From contig JAYWIG010000362.1 in the NCBI GenBank assembly GCA_043789035.1, positions 1 through 64,000 of the forward strand: a DNA stretch of 64,000 nucleotides. The letters are read 5' to 3'. Each line of letters opens with the position of its first letter. The stretch's first letter is position 1. Both the position numbers and the translations under genes were made by a program. This stretch comes from JAYWIG01 sp043789035. GTDB lineage: Bacteria; Pseudomonadota; Gammaproteobacteria; Burkholderiales; Burkholderiaceae_E. Below, one piece after another: positions 36,021 to 44,141 of the stretch. The notes under the pieces were generated by a model that did no database searches, was not told the origin of the DNA, and saw only the letters and a program-made list of their open reading frames with translations.

Positions 36021-36418
36021 TTGCTTGTACTTGGTGCTGGGGATGAGCTTGGTGGTGCGGCGGCTGGCGCAGGTGCAGGGGCGGCAGCGGGCGCGGCAGC
36101 TGACGCAGATGACGCAGATGAGGCAGCCCCGGCAGCAGCTGGAGTTGCCGCACCGGCTGCCGGAGCAGCAGTGGCTGCAGCAGCGCCTTCGGCGGCTTTC
36201 TCGCCAGCCTTTTCAGCCCCCTCTGGCTTTTTGCCATTCTCTCTAAAATCAGTCACATACCAACCACTGCCCTTCAGCTGAAAAGCCGGCGCAGAAAGCT
36301 GCTTGGAAAATGTCTCGGCGTTGCACTCTGGGCAAGTAGTCAGGGGGGCGGCGGACATCTTTTGCAAAACATCTTGATGATGCCCGCAGGAACCGCAAAG
36401 GTAAGGGTAGATCGGCAT
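36017..36418 (-). CDS. FmdB-family zinc ribbon protein with Ala/Pro-rich tail
   Basis: A 133-residue protein. The N-terminal zinc ribbon has two CxxC pairs (YLCGSCGHH and TTCPECNAE) and the family segment LSAPAFQLKGSGWYVTDF. From about residue 70 the sequence is almost entirely Ala, Pro, Ser and Gly, a disordered tail that varies in length between species. It is probably a regulatory protein and the first gene of the leftward aspS operon. Confidence 0.9.
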   Translation of the reverse strand: MPIYPYLCGSCGHHQDVLQKMSAAPLTTCPECNAETFSKQLSAPAFQLKGSGWYVTDFRENGKKPEGAEKAGEKAAEGAAAATAAPAAGAATPAAAGAASSASSASAAAPAAAPAPAPAAAPPSSSPAPSTSK

Positions 36419-36474
36419 GATGACGCGTTAGGTTTTCTATTCAGACAGCAAAGCCTTTAATTATAGCTCTGTAC

Positions 36475-37206
36475 CTAGCGTCTGAGGTCGCGAAAAGCTT
36501 GAAACTCCCAGCTACGCATACCCAAGACTAAAGTGAAGCCTTCACGGTCTTTTTCGGCGATTTTTTGATCAGCTAGGTGTTGCTGGGAAAAATCTTGCGC
36601 AACCCTTTGCAATCGTTCGACAAAAGACGGGGCCAAGGCTTTGCTAATCGATCCGTGAACCAGCAGCAAACCCTCGCCATCTTTATCGAAACCGCCGCCA
36701 AAGTACTCCAACAAGGCGTTTTCGCGAAAAAAGGTCATGATCGGACCATGCGGACGCCAACGAAACGTCTTCGCGAGCTTTAGCTGGTAGCGATTCATTG
36801 GGCGCAATTCGATAATGCCCAAGCGGTCGAGCTGAGCCAAACAGCGTACTACCTCGGCTTCGGTCAAAAGATAAGCCTGCGTGATTTGCTCCAAGGTCCA
36901 CTGGCTCAGCACGCAAATGGCAACTAATAAAAGCTTCTTGTCGGCAACTAAACCACGTTCCTGCACAAGGGTGAGGTCAGCAAGAAGCACCTGCTGCTCA
37001 GAAACCTTGCGAGCCAAATCGGAGAAATCGAGCTTGAGCGCTCGACAGATTTCATCAATCTTGGCCAGCGTTGTGTCGCCCTTGGCCAGAATCCTCTTCA
37101 CACTCGATTCGGCCATGCCAATGGCTGCAGCCAACTCGGCATAAGTCATATTGGCCGATTTCAGCTCTTGTTTCAAAACATTAATCAGATCTAGCGATGT
37201 GCTCAT
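36475..37206 (-). CDS. XRE-family transcriptional regulator
   Basis: A 243-residue protein. The N-terminal helix-turn-helix is visible in MTYAELAAAIGMAESSVKRI, with LAKIDEICRALKLDFSDLA after it. A longer C-terminal region includes a second winged-helix-like part (TEAEVVRCLAQLDRLGIIEL). ATG 37206 is preferred to the TTG/ATG just upstream. It lies 56 bp upstream of the FmdB-aspS operon and could be co-transcribed with it. The effector and target are unknown. Confidence 0.82.
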   Translation of the reverse strand: MSTSLDLINVLKQELKSANMTYAELAAAIGMAESSVKRILAKGDTTLAKIDEICRALKLDFSDLARKVSEQQVLLADLTLVQERGLVADKKLLLVAICVLSQWTLEQITQAYLLTEAEVVRCLAQLDRLGIIELRPMNRYQLKLAKTFRWRPHGPIMTFFRENALLEYFGGGFDKDGEGLLLVHGSISKALAPSFVERLQRVAQDFSQQHLADQKIAEKDREGFTLVLGMRSWEFQAFRDLRR

Positions 37207-37326
37207 ATGCATCCAACAAAATTAGTACAGTTTAAAGATACCAAGAGCATCAATGTATCAGACAAGACTTAAATTACGAGCCTTCGGAAAAGAAGTTTTA
37301 GATCATCGGGGCTTGTTAGACGACCA

Positions 37327-37932
37327 ATGAAGAGCTCGCCCATGCTAAATATCTCCTTCCGTAAAAAAGTTCTCGTTGCATTTTTAGCGCTTCTAATTTT
37401 GATCGGCGCATTTTCCCCACCCCTTGCCGAACTCTCCGGATACTTTCATTTTGTGGATCAACGCGAGTTGCTCGGGTTGCCGAGAGCAATGGACGTGCTC
37501 AGCAACCTGCCCTTTCTCTTTGCCGGTTTATATGGGCTGTTTGTAATACGGCGGAGCAGAACACCGGATGCTTCGGCACCTTTTAAGCCGTTCGCCTCAA
37601 TCTTTTTTATCGGCCATATCGTCACAGCTTTAGGCTCGGCCTGGTTTGAGTTGCGCCTTAAGCATATCGCTGCGTTCCGGCATTATGTTGGTGTTCTTCA
37701 ATGCGATAAGCGGTGCCATAAGCATTCACATCAGCAACTCAACGGGTAATGCGTTGCCTTGGGCTTTAGTGCAACTTGGTGGGTTGTTGTTGTATACGCA
37801 ACCGCCAAAGCCTTTGAAATGGCCGACCAACAGGTTTTCGACTGGACGCAACAACTGATTTCGGGGCATAGTCTTAAACACCTAGTCGCAAGCCTTGCTG
37901 CATGGCCTGTAATAGCGTTTTTTAGGAAGCCC
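37327..37932 (+). pseudogene. Frameshifted ceramidase-like membrane protein
   Basis: Parts of a single multi-pass membrane protein are spread over three frames. Frame one has YFHFVDQRELLGLPRAMDVL and ends around TALGSAWFELRLK. Frame two has LVFFNAISGAISIHISNSTG and LPWALVQLGGLLLY. Frame three has WVVVVYATAKAFEMADQQVF and ISGHSLKHLVASLAAWPVIA. Together these match the order of alkaline-ceramidase-like (CREST superfamily) bacterial proteins, but a segment after GSAW is missing. The last frame has lost its stop and runs straight into the downstream transporter gene. Confidence 0.78.
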
Positions 37933-39843
37933 ATGCCCCCTAAGCATTCAGAACACTCCGGCCAGTTTGAACTTCTCAAACAGAAGCGCTTCGCGCCCTT
38001 TTTCTGGACGCAGTTTGTTGGCGCGGCCAACGATAACCTCTTTAAATTCGCTTTCACGGTCATGGTGACCTATCAACTTAGCATTAGTTGGTTAAAGCCA
38101 GAACAAGCCGGTTTAGTCATTGGCGCACTGTTCATCCTGCCCTTTTTACTGTTCTCTGCCACCAGCGGCCAACTGGCGGACAAATACGACAAGCGTTCGC
38201 TCATTGTGTTCATTAAGTGGTTGGAAATCGGCATTATGATTTTGGCCGGTTGGGGTTTTATACAGGCCAACGTCCCGGTGTTGCTCGCATGTACATTTTT
38301 AATGGGCCTGCATTCAACCTTGTTTGGCCCGGTCAAGTTCGCCTACCTTCCGCAACATTTGAATGAGCGTGAGTTAACTGGCGGCAATGGCATGGTTGAA
38401 ATGGGTACGTTTGTGGCTATCTTAATCGGCCAAGTCATTGGAGGCTTACTAATCGCAATTCCGCAAACAGGGGCACAAATTGTTGCCGGTGGTTGCGTGG
38501 CTCTGGCGGTGCTCGGTCGATTGGTGGCTCACGCCATTCCAGTGTCAGCAGCAACCGAACCGAATCTAAAAATCAATTGGAACCCGATTACGGAAACTTG
38601 GCGCAACCTAAAACTCGCCAAGGAAAACAGAGTGGTTTTTCGCTCACTGCTTGGCATTAGTTGGATGTGGTTTTTCGGTGCTGTGTTCCTAAGTCAGTTT
38701 CCCAGCTTTGCTAAAGAGGTGCTACACGGCAACGAACAAGTTGCGTCGTTATTGCTCGTCGTATTTTCGATTGGTATTGGTATTGGCTCACTGCTGTGCG
38801 AAGTACTCAGCCGCAGGCATGTAGAGATTGGCTTAGTGCCTTTAGGTGCAATCGGCATGAGCATCTTCTCCATCGATTTGTATTTCGCTTCGCGTGGCCT
38901 ACCGCTTGCCAGCAACCTGAGCTTGAGTGCATTTATAGGCCAAGCCGCTCATTGGAGGGTGATGACGGATCTAGCTCTGCTAAGTTTATTCGCAGGCTTG
39001 TATAGCGTACCGATGTATGCGCTTATCCAAATGCGCTCGCAGGCTACTCACAGAGCGCGAATTATCGCGGCTAACAATATTTTGAATGCGCTCTTCATGA
39101 TCGCAAGTTCGGTCATCGTTGGCCTGCTTCTCAAGGCAGGCTTCACCATTCCACAAGTATTTTTATTTATTGGTATTGCCAACGCCGTAGTTGCGTTCTA
39201 CATATTTATGCTGGTACCTGAATACTTGCTGCGCTTTGTTGCTTGGGTAGCCAGCCGCATAGGCTATCGATTCAAAGTGACTGGCGACGAAAACATTCCC
39301 ACTGAAGGTGCTGCAATTTTGGTTTGTAACCATGTGAGCTTCGTTGATGCGGTGTTACTCATGGCAGCAAGCCCAAGGCCAATTTACTATGTGATGGATC
39401 ACAAGATATTCCGTATTCCAATACTAGGCGCGATGTTCAAACTTGCTAAAGCCATTCCTATCGCCTCGCAAAAGGACGACCCTGCGACCTACCAAGCAGC
39501 TTTCAACGCGGCTGCTAAGGTGTGGCGTGAAGGTGACTTGCTCGCCATATTCCCTGAAGGTGGCATCACCCGCGACGGTAACGTGCAAACATTCAAAGGC
39601 GGCGTTATGAAGATCCTTGAACTTGCTAAAGCCGATGGCATTACACCTCCAGTGATACCGATGGCGCTGACAAATCTATGGGGCTCATTCTTTAGCCGAG
39701 TTGAAGAAGGCAATGCCATGGTTCGGCCATTTAGACGCGGCATTTTGAGCCGGGTTGGCTTGAATGTTGGCGAACCAGTCGCCAGTACACTCGTAAACCC
39801 TGAAATGCTACAAACAAAGGTTGAAACTCTACTCAAAACCTAA
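37933..39843 (+). CDS. LplT-PlsC fusion (lysophospholipid transporter and acyltransferase)
   Basis: A 636-residue protein. Residues 1-430 form an MFS transporter with about 12 membrane segments (FVGAANDNLFKFAFTVMV, GQLADKYDKRSLIVF), like LplT. Residues 440-636 form a PlsC-type acyltransferase with NHVSFVD (HxxxxD) and IFPEGGITRDG. Such fusions flip lysophospholipids across the inner membrane and reacylate them, here without the acyl-ACP synthetase domain of full Aas proteins. ATG 37933 has AGGAAG in front. The frame is open 58 codons further upstream, but those encode the tail of the ceramidase remnant. Confidence 0.87.
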   Translation: MPPKHSEHSGQFELLKQKRFAPFFWTQFVGAANDNLFKFAFTVMVTYQLSISWLKPEQAGLVIGALFILPFLLFSATSGQLADKYDKRSLIVFIKWLEIGIMILAGWGFIQANVPVLLACTFLMGLHSTLFGPVKFAYLPQHLNERELTGGNGMVEMGTFVAILIGQVIGGLLIAIPQTGAQIVAGGCVALAVLGRLVAHAIPVSAATEPNLKINWNPITETWRNLKLAKENRVVFRSLLGISWMWFFGAVFLSQFPSFAKEVLHGNEQVASLLLVVFSIGIGIGSLLCEVLSRRHVEIGLVPLGAIGMSIFSIDLYFASRGLPLASNLSLSAFIGQAAHWRVMTDLALLSLFAGLYSVPMYALIQMRSQATHRARIIAANNILNALFMIASSVIVGLLLKAGFTIPQVFLFIGIANAVVAFYIFMLVPEYLLRFVAWVASRIGYRFKVTGDENIPTEGAAILVCNHVSFVDAVLLMAASPRPIYYVMDHKIFRIPILGAMFKLAKAIPIASQKDDPATYQAAFNAAAKVWREGDLLAIFPEGGITRDGNVQTFKGGVMKILELAKADGITPPVIPMALTNLWGSFFSRVEEGNAMVRPFRRGILSRVGLNVGEPVASTLVNPEMLQTKVETLLKT

Positions 39844-39917
39844 TCGGCTGAAGCCCCGAGCTATGCTAAAGTTGCTGCATTACAAAGCAGACTGCATAGA
39901 TAGGGAGCACACAGCCA

Positions 39918-41810
39918 ATGGCAAAAGATTTCACCGCTATGGAAGACAGCAACACGTCTTCCAACCCAAGCATTCATGAAGTATCGAACCCAACGCGCCG
40001 CACCGTATTGCAAGGTAGTGCAATTGCCAGTGTTAGTTCACTATTCGGCTGTGCTTCTATCGCAAGCAGTACGGGCCCGGCGATTGGTTTTAAAGCGATC
40101 CCACCGGGAATGGGCGACAAGTTTGTTGTGCCCGAAGGCTATACGGCAACGCCAATTGCAGCTTGGGGCGAACCAGTAGGAATTCCGGGCAGCATGCCGG
40201 CATTCAAGCTCGATGGTTCAAACACCGCGGCTGATCAAGCAGTGCAAATGGGTATGCATCATGATGGCGTTGAGTTTTTTCCTATCGGCGGCAGTTCGAC
40301 TCACGGCCTAATCGCCTTAAACCATGAATACACCGATGATGGTTTATTGCATGTGGGCGGCTTCAACAACATGGATGCCGAGAAGGTAAAAAAAGCCCAA
40401 AACGCTCATGGCCTATCAGTGTATGAGGTAATGATGAAGGACGGCAAATGGGACATGGTGCGCCCATCGAAGTACGCCCGTCGCATTCCAATGAGTACAC
40501 CGTTCAGTGTAGGCGGCCCAGCCGCTGGCCATAACATGATGCGTACCGCAGCCGACCCTGCGGGAACGACGATTCTTGGCACTCTAAACAACTGTGCAAG
40601 CAGTAAAACCCCTTGGGGCACCTACCTTTCTGGCGAAGAAAACTTTATGTTTTACTTCGGGGGCGGCGAAAACACGAACTCACATCAAAAACGCTGGGGC
40701 ATGCGTAAAGAAGGCTTCTACCAATGGGATAAATTCGATGCTCGATTTGACGCAACAAAAACCCCTAATGAATCGAATCGCTTTGGCTGGGTAGTCGAAG
40801 TCGACCCGATGGACCCAAGCAGCAAGCCAGTAAAACGTACCGCATTGGGAAGAGCTGCCCACGAAGGCGCTTGGGTTGGCGTGACCAAAGATGGAAGAGC
40901 CGTGGTTTACTCCGGCGAAGACGCGCGTTTCGAGTACATCTACAAATTCGTAAGCCGCGACAAGATTTCTCCCGGCGGCGCTAAAGCTAATGCGACCCTG
41001 CTTGACCACGGTGTTTTATACGTCGCGCGCTTCGATGCAGATGGCCGAGGCAAGTGGTTGCCACTCGTATATGGCCAAGGGCCATTAACCGCCGCCAACG
41101 GCTTTGCCGACCAAGGTGAAGTACTGATCAAGGCACGTCAGGCCAGCGATATTTTGCAAGCCACTAAAATGGACAGGCCAGAATGGCTCACCATACACCC
41201 AGACACTGGCTGGGTATATTGCACGCTGACCAACAACAGCTCACGCGGCCAAAAAGACCAATTCGGTGTAGACGCAGCTAACCCGAGGGCCAACAACACC
41301 ATGGGCCAAATCATTCGCTGGAAAGATGATGGCGATTTCGACGGCGCAGGCTTTCAATGGAACCATCTAGTGCTTGCAGGTGACCCTGCGAATGCTCGCC
41401 CCGAAGCCAAGGGCAATATTAAAGGAGATATTTACGGTTGCCCAGATGGCATCACCTTTGATAAGCGCGGCGTGTTATGGATTCAAACCGATGCCCATGC
41501 AACGCAAATGTACAAAGGTGAGTTCATCAATATCGGCAATAACCAGATGCTCGCCAGCGACCCTAAAACAGGCGAAACGAAACGTTTTCTTACCGGTCCA
41601 ACCAACTGCGAAATAACAGGCTGTACGTTCACCCCTGACAGCACCACCATGTTTATTAGTGTGCAGCACCCTGGTGAAACACCGACAGATAGAAGCGACC
41701 CGAATGAGCCCGCTAAATTCTCGAACTGGCCGGATTACACAGTGGGTGGCAGACCGAGATCCGCCACGGTCGTGATTCGAAAGAACGATGGTGGAGTGAT
41801 TGGGACTTGA
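39918..41810 (+). CDS. PhoX-family phosphatase-like protein
   Basis: A 630-residue PhoX (DUF839) protein. The twin-arginine motif TRRTVLQG lies near residue 28, so it is probably Tat-exported. PhoX landmarks include HHDGVEFFP, GLIALNHEYTDDG, TYLSGEENFMFYFGG and AHEGAWV, then CPDGITFDKRGVLWIQTDA. PhoX enzymes are calcium/iron-dependent phosphomonoesterases of the periplasm. The ATG follows AGGGAG at a longish distance. No pho regulator or transporter is close by. Confidence 0.88.
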   Translation: MAKDFTAMEDSNTSSNPSIHEVSNPTRRTVLQGSAIASVSSLFGCASIASSTGPAIGFKAIPPGMGDKFVVPEGYTATPIAAWGEPVGIPGSMPAFKLDGSNTAADQAVQMGMHHDGVEFFPIGGSSTHGLIALNHEYTDDGLLHVGGFNNMDAEKVKKAQNAHGLSVYEVMMKDGKWDMVRPSKYARRIPMSTPFSVGGPAAGHNMMRTAADPAGTTILGTLNNCASSKTPWGTYLSGEENFMFYFGGGENTNSHQKRWGMRKEGFYQWDKFDARFDATKTPNESNRFGWVVEVDPMDPSSKPVKRTALGRAAHEGAWVGVTKDGRAVVYSGEDARFEYIYKFVSRDKISPGGAKANATLLDHGVLYVARFDADGRGKWLPLVYGQGPLTAANGFADQGEVLIKARQASDILQATKMDRPEWLTIHPDTGWVYCTLTNNSSRGQKDQFGVDAANPRANNTMGQIIRWKDDGDFDGAGFQWNHLVLAGDPANARPEAKGNIKGDIYGCPDGITFDKRGVLWIQTDAHATQMYKGEFINIGNNQMLASDPKTGETKRFLTGPTNCEITGCTFTPDSTTMFISVQHPGETPTDRSDPNEPAKFSNWPDYTVGGRPRSATVVIRKNDGGVIGT

Positions 41811-41818
41811 GACGAAAG

Positions 41819-42547
41819 TTAGTCTAATAACCCTTTCAACCGCTGCTGATAATGATTTAGAAAATCCTTAGTCACAGCGTAATGATCGGTATCTTCATAT
41901 GCCACTTCTGAAATACCCGAACCATCAAACTGCAATATTTTTGCATTCGGGTAAGACAGCAAAATTGGCGAGTGTGTCGCGGTGATAAATTGCGAATGCT
42001 CTTGCACTAATTGATGAATAGCCGAAAGCGCAGCCAATTGCCGATTCGGTGACAACGCAGCCTCTGGCTCATCAAGCAGGTACAAACCATTGCCCCGCAT
42101 TTTTTGGGTGAGTAGCGACATAAAGGCTTCGCCATGCGAACGCGCATGCAGCGACTTATCGCCATAGCCGCCGAGGTAGCCCATATCGTCCATATAAGTA
42201 GCGACATTGAAAAAACTCTCCGCTCGCAAAAAACAGCCGTCTTTAGGTTTCTTAAAGCTGTGTGCTAGACGTAACGATTCATGCAAAGTCGACACCGATT
42301 CGGTAGTCTTCAATTGCACATTTTTTGTACCGCCCTCTGGCCCGTAACCCAACGCTATTGCGATGGCTTCCAATACCGTCGATTTGCCTGCACCATTCTC
42401 ACCAACAAAGAAGGTCACGTCAGGATGGAACTTCAACACACCCATCTCCCGAACTGCGGGAATGGTGTACGGGTACTCATCGAAGTCGATGGCCGCATCG
42501 GCGCGAATTGACACGGCTTGTAAGTAAGGTTTTGCGGATAGTGCCAT
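41819..42547 (-). CDS. AAA family ATPase with ABC-type nucleotide site
   Basis: A 242-residue cytosolic ATPase with Walker A FVGENGAGKSTVLEAIA, a signature-like SHGEAFMSLL, Walker B LYLLDEPEAALSPNRQLA and a switch His in FITATHSPILLSYP. This is the compact layout of predicted ATP-binding proteins related to RecF/SMC-like ATPases, sometimes found with an OLD-type nuclease, but no partner gene is present here. It converges on phoX with an 8-bp gap and is divergent from the Bug gene by 31 bp. Confidence 0.82.
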   Translation of the reverse strand: MALSAKPYLQAVSIRADAAIDFDEYPYTIPAVREMGVLKFHPDVTFFVGENGAGKSTVLEAIAIALGYGPEGGTKNVQLKTTESVSTLHESLRLAHSFKKPKDGCFLRAESFFNVATYMDDMGYLGGYGDKSLHARSHGEAFMSLLTQKMRGNGLYLLDEPEAALSPNRQLAALSAIHQLVQEHSQFITATHSPILLSYPNAKILQFDGSGISEVAYEDTDHYAVTKDFLNHYQQRLKGLLD

Positions 42548-42578
42548 AGTGTCGGTAGTGTAACTTCAACGACAAATC

Positions 42579-43544
42579 ATGAAACTATTCAAAGCCCTCA
42601 CCGCTATTGCAGCCTTATTTGCAGTTACTCATTCTGCACAGGCGCAAACCTACCCGAATAAGCCCGTAAAAATCCTAGTCGGTTACGCGGCAGGCAGTTC
42701 TACAGACATCGCGGGCCGCTTAATGGGCCAAGCACTTTCAGAAATGTGGAAGCAACCGGTAGTGGTTGAAAATCGCGGTGGCGCAGCCGGCAATTTAGCG
42801 GCTGACGCTGTCGCTAAAGCCGCTGGGGATGGCTACACCTTGTTATTCGCCCAAAACGGCTTGGCAATCAGCACAGCGTCGAACCCTAAGCTTCCCTTTA
42901 ATGGCGAAAAAGACCTTATTCCTGTTGCTGCCGTTTCCGCAACTCCGCATATTCTGATCGTACCTAATAGCTCCCCGGCGAAATCGGTACAAGACTTAAT
43001 CGACATGGCCAAGAAGAGCAAAGCTGCACTGAACTTCGGTTCGAGCGGAATAGGCAATTCAGACCACATGGCGGCTGAGTTATTCAAAGTTGTCGCAGGT
43101 ATTGGCGGGGTACATATTCCCTACCGCGGTGGCTCACTCGCCGCAACTGACACCATCTCAGGCCAACTCGACTTTTACTTTGCTGGAATGCCAGTGGGCT
43201 TACCGCAAGCTCAAGCAGGCAGAGTACGCGCCTTGGCAGTAACAGGCAAAGAGCGCTTCGCGCCAGCACCCGATGTAAAGACAGTTGCGGAGCAAGGCTT
43301 ACCGAATTTCGAACATGTGCTTTGGCAAGGCTTTTTCATGCCCAAAAGTGCACCGCCGGAGTTGGTGAAAAAAATATCGGATGATGTATTGAAAGTACTG
43401 GCATCGAAAGAGTTTCGCGACAACTTAGCAACTAAAGGGATATCGACGTTTGCGTTGGCGTCTGGCCCATTTCAAACCTACTATTTAGCCGACGTTGAGA
43501 AATGGCGTGGTGTGGTGAAAGCTTCGGGGATTGTGCTGGAGTAA
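42579..43544 (+). CDS. Bug-family tripartite tricarboxylate binding protein
   Basis: A second Bug receptor of 321 residues. The signal peptide ends SAQAQ, followed by TYPNKPVKILVGYAAGSSTD, FGSSGIGNSDHMAAELF and HIPYRGGSLAATDTISGQ. It is an orphan without permease genes, as is common in Burkholderiales. It differs from the receptor at 26751 throughout and ends at a strong bidirectional terminator. The ligand is unknown. Confidence 0.9.
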   Translation: MKLFKALTAIAALFAVTHSAQAQTYPNKPVKILVGYAAGSSTDIAGRLMGQALSEMWKQPVVVENRGGAAGNLAADAVAKAAGDGYTLLFAQNGLAISTASNPKLPFNGEKDLIPVAAVSATPHILIVPNSSPAKSVQDLIDMAKKSKAALNFGSSGIGNSDHMAAELFKVVAGIGGVHIPYRGGSLAATDTISGQLDFYFAGMPVGLPQAQAGRVRALAVTGKERFAPAPDVKTVAEQGLPNFEHVLWQGFFMPKSAPPELVKKISDDVLKVLASKEFRDNLATKGISTFALASGPFQTYYLADVEKWRGVVKASGIVLE

Positions 43545-43564
43545 GCCTGCACTTTTTGAAATAG

Positions 43565-43604
43565 AAAGGTCCGCAGCACCGAGTACTTTTAGCGGACCTT
43601 TTTT
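43565..43604. terminator. Bidirectional Rho-independent terminator
   Basis: The ten-base arms AAAGGTCCGC (43565-43574) and GCGGACCTTT (43592-43601) are perfectly complementary, with a 17-base loop and a T run following. A-rich sequence on the other side lets it serve the convergent Met-rich gene as well. Confidence 0.85.
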
Positions 43605-43610
43605 AGAAAT

Positions 43611-44003
43611 TTACTTCTTCATAGCCGGCATTTCTGGCATAACCATCTTGGCACCGGTCGCTTTGTCAACCCAAGCGCCACTAAAAATATCGTACATGTG
43701 AGTCTTCGCAAACATGCTGATTTCCATGTTTTGCTGTTCACGAGTGAGCTTACTCATTACCCTTGGCTCGCCGCCCACTGGTATAAATTTTGATGATCCT
43801 ACATCCCATTTATTGAACATCAGGAATTGATTTGCTTCCGCGCGAATTTGACCAGCAGTTTTTTTCTCACCCTTCATTGCCATATCTGTCTTTTGGATCC
43901 AGCTAGCACCTGATTCATCAAAATTGCGGCCTTGCTGAGCTACGGCACTGGTACTAAATACGAAAGAAGTGCAAAGTGCTAAAGCGATAGCGAGTTTTTT
44001 CAT
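43611..44003 (-). CDS. Methionine-rich periplasmic protein
   Basis: A 130-residue protein. The signal peptide MKKLAIALALCTSFVFSTSA is cleaved after SAVA, leaving about 108 residues of which 11 are Met (about 10%). They are spread through the chain and densest at the end in KMVMPEMPAMKK. There is no Cys in the mature part. No domain is recognised. ATG 44003 follows AAGGAAATAAA. Upstream lies an array of 11-bp-spaced GGTGA half-sites shared with the cytochrome b / SUOX operon. Together with nearby exported methionine sulfoxide reductases, this suggests an oxidant-absorbing protein like MrpX of Azospira; sequence homology to MrpX is not claimed. Confidence 0.75.
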   Translation of the reverse strand: MKKLAIALALCTSFVFSTSAVAQQGRNFDESGASWIQKTDMAMKGEKKTAGQIRAEANQFLMFNKWDVGSSKFIPVGGEPRVMSKLTREQQNMEISMFAKTHMYDIFSGAWVDKATGAKMVMPEMPAMKK

Positions 44004-44071
44004 TTTATTTCCTTTAAATAGTTGTAAAAAGCGATCCTTGACCACTTCTCGCAGAAATATAACGACCCAAT

Positions 44072-44109
44072 ATCACCTTTAAATCACGCAAACGTCACCA
44101 AGTCGTGAT
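44072..44109 (-). promoter_or_regulatory. Phased GGTGA-type operator upstream of the Met-rich gene
   Basis: Read toward the gene, half-sites start at 44109 (ATCAC), 44099 (GGTGAC), 44088 (CGTGAT) and 44077 (GGTGAT), so the GGTGA-type units step by exactly 11 bp. The last unit is 68 bp before the start codon. One-turn direct repeats are typical of OmpR/PhoB-family response regulators. The same arrangement precedes the cytochrome b gene. Confidence 0.6.
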
Positions 44110-44141
44110 GAATTTTTGGGCTACTCAACCCGCATAAAAAC

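Noticed and set aside
36021..36281. Ala/Gly-rich open frame on the + strand
   Set aside because: It is the reverse complement of the Ala/Pro-rich tail of the FmdB protein. Low-complexity GC-rich codons produce open frames on both strands.
37646..37858. Separate small membrane protein gene
   Set aside because: Its sequence continues the ceramidase-like protein in a shifted frame, so it is a piece of that pseudogene rather than a gene.
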